Origin: Stappia albiluteola
Lineage (GTDB): Bacteria > Pseudomonadota > Alphaproteobacteria > Rhizobiales > Stappiaceae
Reading direction: 5' to 3'
Length of the DNA: 56,922 bases
Assembly: GCF_014050225.1 (NCBI RefSeq)
Contig: NZ_JACFXV010000066.1
Span: 1 to 56,922 of the forward strand
The notes beneath the pieces were generated by a model, which was not told the origin of the DNA, did no database searches, and worked only from the letters and a program-made list of their open reading frames with translations. Made by a program: the position numbers and the translations under genes. Positions 7,028 to 16,729 of this stretch are shown here, piece after piece. Position 1 is the first letter of the stretch. Each line of letters opens with the position of its first letter.

Positions 7028-10000
7028 ATGCTCGACGGATGGATCGTCATTTTCGCAGCCCTCGGCTACGTGATCCTCCTGTTCGCCATCGCAAGCTATG
7101 GCGACCGGGCCACCCGGCTCAATGTGCCGGGCAAGGGCCGCCCCTTCATCTATGCTCTTTCACTGTCCGTCTACTGCACGTCCTGGACCTTCTTCGGTTC
7201 GGTCGGCGGAGCGACACGTAACGGCATCGAATTCCTGACAATCTATATCGGACCGGTGATCGTCTTCGCGCTCGGCTACCGGCTGCTGCGGCGCGTGATC
7301 CGGCTGGCCAAGAGTGAGCGCATCACGTCGATTGCCGATTTCATCGGAGCCCGCTACGGCAAGAACCAGTCGGTCGCCGCCGTGGTTACGATCATCGCCG
7401 TGGTTGGCGTCATTCCCTATATCGCGCTGCAGCTGAAGGCCGTGTCGCTGTCAGTGACGGCGATGATCACGGAGCTGAGGATTCCGCTCGGCGAGACCAA
7501 CGTGCCCGTCTTCGGCGACATTGCCCTGCTGATCGCCATCTGCATGGCTATCTTCGCCTGGGCCTTCGGCACCCGCCATATCGACGCGACGGAGCATCAG
7601 GAAGGCATGATGCTGGCGATTGCCTCCGAAGCGATCGTCAAGCTCATCGCCTTCCTTGCCGTGGGCATCTGGGTCACCTATTCGCTGTTCGACGGGCCGG
7701 GAGAACTGATTGCCGCAATTGCCGCCCATCCGAAGGTGAGCGACGTCTTCACGCAGGAACTGCACGGCGGCAACTGGATCGTCATGACGACGCTGTCGCT
7801 GTTTGCGATCCTCATGCTGCCGCGCCAGTTCCACGTTACGGTAACGGAAAACAATTCCGACGCGGAGCTGAGACGGGCGACCTGGCTGTTCCCGCTCTAC
7901 CTCGTCGCCATCAACATCTTCGTCGTGCCGATCGCCGCCGCCGGCATGCTGTTCATAGGCGAAGGCACCAACCCGGACACCTACGTGCTGGCCCTGCCGC
8001 TCGCCATGGGCGAGCCGTGGCTGGCCCTTTTTGCCTTCATCGGCGGCCTTTCGGCGGCAACCGCCATGGTGATCGTCGCCACGGTGGCGCTGGCAATCAT
8101 GGTATCCAACGACCTGGTGATGCCCTTCATCCTGCGGCAGAGCTCCGAAGACCAGATCATTTCCTCATCGGGCGAGGATATGAGCCGGCTGCTTCTCAGC
8201 ATCCGGCGGGTGGCGATCTTCGTCATCCTGATCCTCGCCTACGCCTATTATCGCGCGGCGGGCGATACGGCGGCGCTCTCCTCCATTGGCCTTCTGTCCT
8301 TTGCCGCGATCGCCCAGTTCGCGCCGTCCTTCTTCGGTGGCCTCATCTGGCGGCGGGCAACGGCGCGCGGTGCCATCGCGGGCATGCTGACCGGCTTTGC
8401 CATCTGGCTCTATACCCTGCTCTTGCCGACCTTCGCCAAATCCGGGCTGATTTCTGCCGACTTCCTGGAAGCCGGTCCTTTCGGCTTATGGCTGTTCAAA
8501 CCGCAGGCGCTGTTCTCGCTCTCCTTCAACCCCTTCATTCACGGCGTCTTCTGGAGCCTGTCGCTCAATCTCGCCGTCTACGTCATCGTCTCGCTTGCGC
8601 GCGCGCCGGAGCCGATCGAACGCCTGCAGGCCAATATCTTCGTGCCGTCCGAGCTTTCCCCCGCGCCCTCGCTTCGGCTGTGGCGCACGTCGGTGACGGT
8701 CGGCGACCTGAGAGCGACGATCGCCCGCTATCTCGGCGAAGAGCGCACCGACCGTTCGTTCGCCCGCTATGCCCGCGACCGCAACCAGGAAATGGCGCCG
8801 AATGCAACGGCCGACCCGCAAATTCTGCGCTTTGCCGAGCAACTGCTGGCCAGCGCCATCGGCGCCGCCTCCTCGCGGCTGATCCTGTCGCTTCTCGTCA
8901 AGCGCAGCGAGCCGTCCGGCAAGGGCGCGATGAAACTGCTGGACGATGCTACGGCCGCCATCCAGTACAATCGTGACCTGCTGCAGACCGCCCTCGACCA
9001 GGTTCGCCAGGGTATCAGCGTGTTCGACCGCGACCTCAGGCTCATCTGCTGGAACCGGCAGTTCCGAGAACTGCTCGGCCTGCCGGCCGAATTTGGCCAG
9101 GTGGGAACCCCGCTCGACGCCATCATCCGCTTCAATGCCGAGCGCGGCGAGTTCGGCTCCGGCCCGGTGGCAGGCCACGTCGCGGAGCGGGTCGACAAGC
9201 TGGTCGTCCATCAGGAGACCTTCCAGGAAAGGCTCTCCTCGACGGGGACGGTGCTGGAAGTGCGCACCAGTCCGATGCCGGATGGCGGCATCGTGACCAC
9301 CTACACCGACATAACCGAGCGCGTGCTGGCGGAGGAGGCACTTGCCCGCTCGAACGAAACGCTGGAACGGCGGGTGCGCGAGCGCACCCATGAACTGACC
9401 CGCGTCAACGAGGAACTGGTGCGCGCCAAGCGCGAGGCGGATGACGCCAATATCGGCAAGACGCGCTTCCTGGCCGCCGCCGGCCACGACATCCTGCAAC
9501 CACTGAACGCCGCGCGCCTCTATGCCTCAAGCCTCGTCGACCGTTTTGCCGACGGCCAGAACCGAGATCTGGTGCGCAATGTCGAAGCCTCGCTGGAATC
9601 GGTTGAGGAGATCATCGGCGCGGTGCTCGACATGTCGCGGCTCGACACCGGCGCGCTGAAACCGGAGGTCACGGTCTTCCGCCTGGACGAGATCTTCAAC
9701 ACACTGCGCACCGAATTCGAGCCTATCGCCGAGGAAAAGGGCCTCGAATTCCGCGTCATGCCGACAAGCCTCTCGGTACGCTCCGACCGCAGGTTGCTGC
9801 GTCGCCTGCTGCAGAACCTCGTCTCAAATGCGATCAAATACACGGCAACCGGCCGGGTGTTGCTTGGCTGCCGGCGCCGGCAGGGCAAGGTGGCCATCGA
9901 GGTGCACGATACCGGCATGGGCATCCCCGCCTCCAAGCAGCGGCTGATCTTCCTCGAATTCCAGCGGCTCGACGACGGTGCCCGCGTAGCCCGTGGCCTC

Positions 10001-10549
10001 GGACTCGGCCTGTCGATCGTGGAGCGCATCAGCCGCGTCCTCGACCACCCTGTCGTTCTGGCTTCGACCGTCGGCAGGGGCTCCGTTTTCCGGGTCGAAC
10101 TGCCTGTTTCCGCGTCCTTGCCCGCCGAGCCCGCCCCCGCCGCCCCGCCTGTTGCGGCAAGCCAGCTCGACGGACTGACCGTGCTTGCAATCGACAACGA
10201 GCCGCAGATCCTGGCCGGCATGGAAGTGCTGCTGACGGGTTGGAACTGCAAGGTAATCACGGCGCGCGACGCCCGTGAAGCGGCGCAAAAGATCCTGGAT
10301 AGCGGGGAGGTGCCCGAAATCCTGCTCGTCGACTACCATCTGGACGAGGGAACCGGCATCGACGCGGTCGTCCATCTGCGCTGGAGGTTCGGTGCCGACC
10401 TGCCGGCGATCCTGATCACCGCCGACCGTTCCCGCGCCGTGCGCGCCGAGGCGGAAGAAAAGGACATCGGCCTGCTGAACAAGCCGGTGAAGCCGGCGAT
10501 GCTGCGCGCCCAATTGTCGCGCGGCCGCGCCAAGGCCGCCGCCGAATAG
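7028..10549 (+). CDS. Hybrid histidine kinase with SSS-transporter-like sensor region (CrbS/MctS-like)
   Basis: The 1173-aa membrane sensor starts with a sodium:solute-symporter-like region of about a dozen transmembrane segments (1-520). A cytoplasmic linker and a PAS domain follow (about 645-770, QVRQGISVFDRDLRLICWN), then a short coiled coil. The HisKA domain carries H820 (AAGHDILQPLNAARL), followed by an HATPase domain (NLVSNAIKY, DTGMGI, GLGLGLSIV) and a C-terminal receiver with D1102 (LLVDYHLDEG). This architecture is that of CrbS-type acetate sensors and MctS-like kinases. A convergent LuxR-type regulator lies 31 bp beyond its stop, and an SSS permease pair follows. The ligand is probably a short-chain carboxylate; this is inference. 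Confidence 0.9.
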   Translation: MLDGWIVIFAALGYVILLFAIASYGDRATRLNVPGKGRPFIYALSLSVYCTSWTFFGSVGGATRNGIEFLTIYIGPVIVFALGYRLLRRVIRLAKSERITSIADFIGARYGKNQSVAAVVTIIAVVGVIPYIALQLKAVSLSVTAMITELRIPLGETNVPVFGDIALLIAICMAIFAWAFGTRHIDATEHQEGMMLAIASEAIVKLIAFLAVGIWVTYSLFDGPGELIAAIAAHPKVSDVFTQELHGGNWIVMTTLSLFAILMLPRQFHVTVTENNSDAELRRATWLFPLYLVAINIFVVPIAAAGMLFIGEGTNPDTYVLALPLAMGEPWLALFAFIGGLSAATAMVIVATVALAIMVSNDLVMPFILRQSSEDQIISSSGEDMSRLLLSIRRVAIFVILILAYAYYRAAGDTAALSSIGLLSFAAIAQFAPSFFGGLIWRRATARGAIAGMLTGFAIWLYTLLLPTFAKSGLISADFLEAGPFGLWLFKPQALFSLSFNPFIHGVFWSLSLNLAVYVIVSLARAPEPIERLQANIFVPSELSPAPSLRLWRTSVTVGDLRATIARYLGEERTDRSFARYARDRNQEMAPNATADPQILRFAEQLLASAIGAASSRLILSLLVKRSEPSGKGAMKLLDDATAAIQYNRDLLQTALDQVRQGISVFDRDLRLICWNRQFRELLGLPAEFGQVGTPLDAIIRFNAERGEFGSGPVAGHVAERVDKLVVHQETFQERLSSTGTVLEVRTSPMPDGGIVTTYTDITERVLAEEALARSNETLERRVRERTHELTRVNEELVRAKREADDANIGKTRFLAAAGHDILQPLNAARLYASSLVDRFADGQNRDLVRNVEASLESVEEIIGAVLDMSRLDTGALKPEVTVFRLDEIFNTLRTEFEPIAEEKGLEFRVMPTSLSVRSDRRLLRRLLQNLVSNAIKYTATGRVLLGCRRRQGKVAIEVHDTGMGIPASKQRLIFLEFQRLDDGARVARGLGLGLSIVERISRVLDHPVVLASTVGRGSVFRVELPVSASLPAEPAPAAPPVAASQLDGLTVLAIDNEPQILAGMEVLLTGWNCKVITARDAREAAQKILDSGEVPEILLVDYHLDEGTGIDAVVHLRWRFGADLPAILITADRSRAVRAEAEEKDIGLLNKPVKPAMLRAQLSRGRAKAAAE

Positions 10550-10580
10550 GCCGCGCCTTTCGTTCAGGAAAAGACCGGAA

Positions 10581-11249
10581 TCAGTCCTGTGTGACGGCCT
10601 GCCACTGCCCCTGCTCGATCTTCGAAGCGGCGATGACCGCCTGGGTGCGGCTCTCCACGCCAAGCTTCTGCAGGATCGCCGAGACATGCGCCTTCACCGT
10701 CGCTTCGGAGACGCCGAGTTCATAGGCGATCTGCTTGTTGAGCAGGCCTTCCGACAGCATCATCAGCACACGCACCTGCTGAGGCGTCAGGCTCGACAAC
10801 CGCTGTACCAGGTCGGCCACGTCATCATCGGCGGCTTTCAGGTCGACATCGTCCGGAACCCACATGCCGCCGTCCATGACCACGCGCACCGCGTCGCGGA
10901 TGACGTCGATGCCGAGCGACTTGGGGATGAACCCGGCAGCCCCGAACTCCATGCAGCGACGGATCGTCTGATGGTCCTCGGTGGCCGACACGATGACGAC
11001 CGGAACTGCCGGATATTGCGCACGCAGATACATCAGGCCCGAATAACCGCGCATGCCGGGCATGGAAAGATCGAGCAGGACCAGATCCACCTCGTCGCGC
11101 GCATCCAGATCGGCGACCGCGTCCTCCAGCGTTCCAACCTCGGTTATGCCGGCAGAGGCGAACAACGTCACGAGCGTCTGCCGCAGAGCGCCGCGAAACA
11201 GCGGATGATCGTCCGCGATAATGAAATGATAGGCTGCCGTTTCCGTCAC
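10581..11249 (-). CDS. NarL/LuxR-family response regulator (CrbR/AgmR-like)
   Basis: The 222-aa protein has an N-terminal receiver (D13, D14, phospho-acceptor D60 in LVLLDLSMPG, and the lysine in FIPKS) and a C-terminal LuxR HTH (about 150-205; LTPQQVRVLMMLSEGLLNKQIAYELGVSEATVKAHVS). It is convergent with the SSS-type hybrid kinase, the usual neighbour of such regulators in CrbSR-like systems, and upstream of the DUF4212/SSS permease operon that it may control. The start is GTG 11249, with GGAGGT nine bases upstream. Two tandem hairpin repeats begin 43 bp upstream of the start. Confidence 0.9.
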   Translation of the reverse strand: MTETAAYHFIIADDHPLFRGALRQTLVTLFASAGITEVGTLEDAVADLDARDEVDLVLLDLSMPGMRGYSGLMYLRAQYPAVPVVIVSATEDHQTIRRCMEFGAAGFIPKSLGIDVIRDAVRVVMDGGMWVPDDVDLKAADDDVADLVQRLSSLTPQQVRVLMMLSEGLLNKQIAYELGVSEATVKAHVSAILQKLGVESRTQAVIAASKIEQGQWQAVTQD

Positions 11250-11291
11250 GCCCTTGACCTCCCCTCCCGCCGTCGTCGCGGCGGCGCTATC

Positions 11292-11374
11292 TTTCTTGCG
11301 GATGGCGTTGCGAACCGCCTGCCATCCGGGGCATTTCTTGCGGATGGCGCTCTTTCGAGCCGCCCGCCATCCGG
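11292..11374. repeat. Two tandem 42-bp-period hairpin repeats
   Basis: The 16-mer TTTCTTGCGGATGGCG occurs at 11292 and again at 11334. Each copy is followed by GCCATCCGG (11321-11329 and 11366-11374), so each forms an 8-bp stem (CGGATGGC with GCCATCCG). The loops differ (14 and 17 nt). They lie in the leader side of the LuxR-type regulator gene and in the shared 411-bp gap with the permease operon. Confidence 0.8.
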
Positions 11375-11660
11375 ATTGGCCCGAACGTTTCTTGTGCTTC
11401 GTGGCCGGTGCAATAGTTCAACACTCTAACAGTCTGATCGATTGGGCGGAATACTTACCAGTTGACCTTACGGCGGAGGGCGCGCGCTCCGACCGCATCT
11501 CTAGGCCATTTTCCTGATTTCGCTTTTGTGAAACTCGTATAAGGATCGGCTGGGGTTCAATACCTTGAGCATATCCTTACCGCCAAGTCCGATCCAGATT
11601 TGGCGGGATATGCACTGGCGGCACCCATCGGCGATTCGGCCTGCAGCGGGGGAGCAAGGG
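11375..11660. promoter_or_regulatory. Remainder of the 11250-11660 intergenic region
   Basis: This is the rest of the 411-bp gap between the divergent LuxR-type regulator and DUF4212 genes. It should hold both promoters. A GGGGGAG Shine-Dalgarno lies just before ATG 11661. Apart from the tandem hairpins at 11292-11374 I see no gene, and I could not assign a confident -35/-10 pair. Confidence 0.3.
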
Positions 11661-11978
11661 ATGGCACGGCGCAAAAGCCCGAAGGCGCGCGGCGAGACGG
11701 CATGGTGGGGACGCACCCGACGATTGATGATCATCACCCTCGTGCTTTGGGCCATTGCCGGATTCGGTCTGCAAGCTTTTGTCGAACCCCTTGACGCAAT
11801 TACCATCGCGGGTTTCCCCCTCGGCTATGCGGCGGCGTCTCATGGCGCGCTTGCCGCTTTCGTGATCATCGCCTTCTGGTTTGCCGCCCGCCAGGAGCGG
11901 ATCGACGCCGAAGCCGGCTTTGCCGAACCTGAAGATGACACCGACGAGCTGACGGAGGATCAGCAGACATGGGCGTGA
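11661..11978 (+). CDS. DUF4212 small subunit of a putative sodium:solute symporter
   Basis: The 105-aa membrane protein has two predicted transmembrane segments (about 18-36 and 53-75) between a basic N-terminus and an acidic C-terminal tail. It matches the DUF4212 family, which is typically encoded immediately upstream of an SSS permease and thought to be its small subunit. The start at ATG 11661 has a GGGGGAG Shine-Dalgarno; an upstream in-frame ATG at 11565 lacks family similarity. Its stop overlaps the start of the large subunit gene by 10 bp, indicating translational coupling. Confidence 0.82.
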   Translation: MARRKSPKARGETAWWGRTRRLMIITLVLWAIAGFGLQAFVEPLDAITIAGFPLGYAAASHGALAAFVIIAFWFAARQERIDAEAGFAEPEDDTDELTEDQQTWA

Positions 11979-13804
11979 ACCCGCAAGGCGATTCGTTCCG
12001 ACGCAACCTGGGGCGCATCTTCGGCACCTATACCGGCGGCCTCGTCGCCTTCGTCATCCTCCTGGCGGTGTTGGAACAGCTTGGCCTGCCGGACAGCCTG
12101 ATCGGCTATCTGTTCGTCGCGGCGACCTTCGCCGTCTATGCCGGCATCGGCATCGTCGCCCGCACGGTCAGTCTGTCCGACTATTATGTCGCCGGGCGCC
12201 GGGTACCGGCTGTCTACAACGGCATGGCGACGGCGGCCGACTGGATAAGCGGCGCCTCCTTCGTCGGCATGGCCGGCACGCTTTACGTTTTGGGCTATGA
12301 CGGGCTGGCCTTCGTCGTCGGCTGGAGCGGCGGCTTCATCCTCGTCGCCACGCTGATTGCACCATACCTGCGCAAGCTCGGCGCCTATACGGTGCCCGAC
12401 TTCCTTGGCGCGCGCTTCGGCGGCAATATCGCCCGCCTCGTCGGCATCATAGTGCTGCTCGCCTGCTCCTTCACCTATGTGGTCGCCCAGATCTATTCGA
12501 CCGGCCTGATCGCCTCGCGCTTCCTTGGCATCAGCTTCGAATTCGCCGTCTATGTGGGGCTTGGCGGCATCCTGTTCTGCTCGCTCTTCGGCGGCATGCG
12601 CGCCGTCACGTGGACGCAGGTCGCGCAATATATCGTGCTGATCATAGCCTACATGCTGCCGGTACTGATCCTGTCGGCGCAGAAATACGGCTTCCCCATC
12701 GCCCAACTGACCTACGGCCGCGCGCTGCAGGAGATCGCCGGGCGCGAACAGGAGATGGTGGCAACGGGCCTCGCCTCCGGCGAGGTACTGAAATCCTATA
12801 TCGAGCCATTCACCTCGCTCGACCGGACGAATTTCTTCGCCCTCATCGCCTGCCTCATGATCGGCACGGCTTCGCTGCCGCATCTCCTGATGCGCTTCTT
12901 CACCACCTCCTCGGTGCGTCAGACGCGGCGCTCCGTCGGCTGGTCGCTGCTTTTCATCGCGCTGCTCTATGTGACGGCGCCGGCCTATGCCGCCTTCGCC
13001 AAGCTGGAGGTCTATCAGAACGTCATCGGCGCCAGCCTCGATGCGCTGCCGGAATGGATCTACACCTATGGCCGGCTGGGTCTCGTCGACGTCTGCGGCA
13101 TCAGCGCAACGACGGCGGACGCGGTGCGCGCGGCCTGCGCGGAAATTCCCGGCCATGGCGGCGTGCTGCGACTCGGCGATTTCTCCATCGACCGCGACGT
13201 GGTGCTGATCGCCACGCCGGAAATTGCCGGCCTTCCCTACGTGATCGCCGGGCTGGTGGCAGCGGGCGGTCTCGCCGCCTCCATCTCTACCGCCGACGGG
13301 CTGCTCCTGGCGATCGCCAACACGCTCTCCCACGACGTCTATTACCGGATGGTCGACCGCAAGGCGCCATCGAGCCGGCGGCTGGTGATCGCCCGCTTCC
13401 TGCTGCTGGCAGCCGCGGCGGTCGCTGCCTGGGCAGCCTCCACCCGGCCGGCCGACATCCTGTCGATCGTCGCCTGGGCCTTCTCGCTGGCAGCAGCCGG
13501 CAATTTCCCCGCCCTGGTGCTCGGCATCTGGTGGAAACGCTGCACCTCGGCAGGTGCTGTCGCCGGCATGGTCGCCGGCTTCGGTGTCACGCTCTACTAC
13601 CTCGTCATGACGCAATATTTCGGAATGCCCGAATGGTTCGGCGTCAACAATATCTCCGCTGCCGTCTTCGGCCTGCCTGTCGGTTTCGCCGTGACGATCG
13701 CCGTCAGCCTCGTCACCCGCAAGCCGTCGGCGGAAACGGAAGCTCTGGTCGATGCCATGCGCCGCCCGTCCGGAGACCCGGTCATGGGTGAACGCAGCAG
13801 CTGA
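11969..13804 (+). CDS. Sodium:solute symporter, acetate/monocarboxylate permease-like large subunit
   Basis: The 611-aa protein of the SSS family has about 13 transmembrane segments. It contains the family stretch SDYYVAGRRVPAVYNGMATAADWISGASFVGMAG, which resembles ActP and the VC_2705-type permeases paired with DUF4212 proteins. It likely imports acetate or another short carboxylate with sodium across the inner membrane. It overlaps the DUF4212 gene and lies next to an SSS-like sensor kinase and a LuxR regulator, which suggests substrate-induced expression. A large loop insert near residues 350-410 carries four cysteines, which is somewhat unusual. Confidence 0.88.
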   Translation: MGVNPQGDSFRRNLGRIFGTYTGGLVAFVILLAVLEQLGLPDSLIGYLFVAATFAVYAGIGIVARTVSLSDYYVAGRRVPAVYNGMATAADWISGASFVGMAGTLYVLGYDGLAFVVGWSGGFILVATLIAPYLRKLGAYTVPDFLGARFGGNIARLVGIIVLLACSFTYVVAQIYSTGLIASRFLGISFEFAVYVGLGGILFCSLFGGMRAVTWTQVAQYIVLIIAYMLPVLILSAQKYGFPIAQLTYGRALQEIAGREQEMVATGLASGEVLKSYIEPFTSLDRTNFFALIACLMIGTASLPHLLMRFFTTSSVRQTRRSVGWSLLFIALLYVTAPAYAAFAKLEVYQNVIGASLDALPEWIYTYGRLGLVDVCGISATTADAVRAACAEIPGHGGVLRLGDFSIDRDVVLIATPEIAGLPYVIAGLVAAGGLAASISTADGLLLAIANTLSHDVYYRMVDRKAPSSRRLVIARFLLLAAAAVAAWAASTRPADILSIVAWAFSLAAAGNFPALVLGIWWKRCTSAGAVAGMVAGFGVTLYYLVMTQYFGMPEWFGVNNISAAVFGLPVGFAVTIAVSLVTRKPSAETEALVDAMRRPSGDPVMGERSS

Positions 13805-13830
13805 ACATACTTCCTCCAAATCGCTTGCAG

Positions 13831-13855
13831 GCGGCGGGCAACTATCCGCCGCTTT
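13831..13855 (+). terminator. Possible weak terminator after the SSS permease
   Basis: GCGGCGG (13831-13837) pairs with CCGCCGC (13846-13852) around an 8-nt loop and is followed by TTT. It lies 27 bp after the permease stop. The short T-run makes it a weak candidate. Confidence 0.42.
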
Positions 13856-13919
13856 CAGCGCATCGCCGACCTCCGCGTCTTGTCCTGCATCCGCCCGGCA
13901 TATGAGTTACCTTACGTAA

Positions 13920-14948
<1,029 letters not shown>

Positions 14949-14972
14949 CGCGCAAAGCGCTTTCGCGCCCGC

Positions 14973-15452
14973 TCAGGTCCCCTGATAGTGCAGGGTCATG
15001 CTGCGCTGGTGCGGACCGCAGCGATGCTCGATGACAAAGACTTCCTGCCAGGTGCCGAGATCGAGACGACCGTCGACCACAGGCACCTGCAGGCTGACCC
15101 CGGTCAGGACGGTCTTGATGTGAGCCGGCATGTCGTCCTCGCCTTCCAGGGAATGCCTCCAGCCGCCGTCGGCCGGCGCCATCCTGTCGAGCGCGTCAAG
15201 GATATCGTCCTGTACGTCCGGATCGGTGTTTTCCTGCACGGTGAGCGATGCGGAAGTGTGACGGAGAAATATTGTCAGCAACCCGTCGCAGGCATCGACA
15301 GACTGCAGCCAGCGATTGAGTTCCCCGCCGATGGCCAGGAACGACCGTCCGCCGGTGGAGACGACGAGCCGGCCCATATGCTGGCGCAGCTCGCGCGCTT
15401 CTTCCTCAAGTGTCCATACGCCTATACTCAAGGTCGAAGCTTTCGGACGCAT
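14973..15452 (-). CDS. YjbQ family protein (UPF0047; secondary thiamine-phosphate synthase)
   Basis: The 159-aa protein belongs to the widespread YjbQ/UPF0047 family, whose E. coli member has weak thiamine-phosphate synthase activity. Conserved parts are FLRHTSASLTVQENTDPDVQDDI, the HSLEGEDDMPAHIK segment and the C-terminal EHRCGPHQRSMTLHYQG, which carries probable metal-binding His residues. I place the start at ATG 15452 because GGGGGA precedes it; the longer reading from 15515 adds a hydrophobic N-terminus absent from the family. The true cellular role is unclear. It converges on the proline iminopeptidase gene. Confidence 0.88.
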   Translation of the reverse strand: MRPKASTLSIGVWTLEEEARELRQHMGRLVVSTGGRSFLAIGGELNRWLQSVDACDGLLTIFLRHTSASLTVQENTDPDVQDDILDALDRMAPADGGWRHSLEGEDDMPAHIKTVLTGVSLQVPVVDGRLDLGTWQEVFVIEHRCGPHQRSMTLHYQGT

Positions 15453-15619
15453 CGTTTCCCCCGTTATCGTTACGAAAGCGGCAAAGACTATGAGCCCTGT
15501 CACACTGAATCGCAAGATTGCATCGACTACCGCAACGTATTCGCGAAAGCGGTCGCGAAACGGCCTGCGGCCTCTCGCACCGCTTGCAAAAATCGGTCTT
15601 ACGCAGGTAAATCAGAACC

Positions 15620-16594
15620 ATGTCCCTGATCGATCCGAAGCTTTTTCTCGATGAAGCGGTTAGCGCGGAAACGCAGGCGTTCAACCGCGACCTCGCCGGA
15701 CGCCTCGGCGCCCTGCCCGACCAGTGGAGCTTTCCTCCGGCCGTGATCCGGGAAAGGCGGGCGCAAGGTCTGGGACCGTTTCCGATGCCGGAAAAAAGCC
15801 CCTACGCCGAAACGATCCATATATCCGGCCCGCACGGAGACATCCCCTTACGCCTCTTCGTCCCGGCGGCGCGCCGACCAGCCGGCGCCTACCTCCACAT
15901 CCATGGCGGCGGCTGGACGCTCGGCTCGGCCGAAAACCAGGATCCCCGGCTGGAAGAAATCGTCGAACGCACCGGGCTTGCCGTCCTTTCGGTCGACTAC
16001 CGGCTCGCGCCCGAACACCCCTATCCGCAAGGGCCGGACGATTGCGAGGCCGCAGCCCTTTGGCTCGTCTCCGAAGGCGCCAAGCGGTTGAATGTCTTAC
16101 GCTTCGCCATCGGCGGCGATTCGGCCGGCGCCAATTTGGCGGCCGCAACGCTGATCCGCATGCGCGACAGGCACCTCGGCATGCCGTTTCAGGCAGCGAT
16201 CTTCGAATGCGGCTGTTTCGACCTTTCGCTCACACCGAGTGCCCGCTCATGGGGCAGCGAGAAACTGGTACTGAATACCCGTGACATCACAATGTTCGTG
16301 CGGCACTACCTTGCGCATGGGCATGACGCCTACCAGCCGGATATCTCGCCGCTTTATGCCGACCTTCGCGGCCTCCCTCCCGCTCATTTCGCCGTCGGAA
16401 CGCGCGACCCTCTGCTCGATGACACGCTGTTCATGGCCGCGCGCTGGCAGGCGGCCGGCAACCAGTGCGAACTGGCCGTCTATCCCGGCGGCTGCCACGT
16501 TTTCCAACAGTTCGCGCTCGGCATTTCGCGCGCGGCAAACGAAGCGGCAGATGCTTTCCTCTCGACACATGCCGCGTCGGCCAAGAGCGCCTGA
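15620..16594 (+). CDS. Alpha/beta hydrolase, hormone-sensitive-lipase family esterase
   Basis: The 324-aa cytoplasmic esterase of the HSL/bacterial family IV type has the oxyanion-hole motif HGGGW (95-99) and nucleophile Ser168 in GDSAG. The YRLAPEHPYP stretch (127-136) is highly typical. The C-terminal Asp (GTRDPLLDD) and His (GGCHVFQQF) complete the triad. It probably hydrolyses short-chain esters; the natural substrate is unknown. No partner gene is evident. Confidence 0.9.
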   Translation: MSLIDPKLFLDEAVSAETQAFNRDLAGRLGALPDQWSFPPAVIRERRAQGLGPFPMPEKSPYAETIHISGPHGDIPLRLFVPAARRPAGAYLHIHGGGWTLGSAENQDPRLEEIVERTGLAVLSVDYRLAPEHPYPQGPDDCEAAALWLVSEGAKRLNVLRFAIGGDSAGANLAAATLIRMRDRHLGMPFQAAIFECGCFDLSLTPSARSWGSEKLVLNTRDITMFVRHYLAHGHDAYQPDISPLYADLRGLPPAHFAVGTRDPLLDDTLFMAARWQAAGNQCELAVYPGGCHVFQQFALGISRAANEAADAFLSTHAASAKSA

Positions 16595-16729
16595 TTTCGC
16601 ACGTACAAAGACGAACTCGCAGCATCGGCCAAAATAGCTTAGTATAAATTTCAAAATATACGGCAGGGCGATAAGCCTGGCCGAAATAATCACTACTGTG
16701 CATTCGGGCCCCACAACCAGGAAAAGACC

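Noticed and set aside
11724-11737. TTGAT-GATC-ATCAC, a 9/10 match to the FNR/FixK box
   Set aside because: It lies inside the DUF4212 coding sequence, over a conserved transmembrane start, with no promoter or gene start placed suitably downstream. Probably chance.
11960-13819. A 619-codon frame antisense to the SSS permease
   Set aside because: It is a codon-bias shadow with low-complexity Asp/Arg/Gln-rich content; the sense strand encodes an intact permease.
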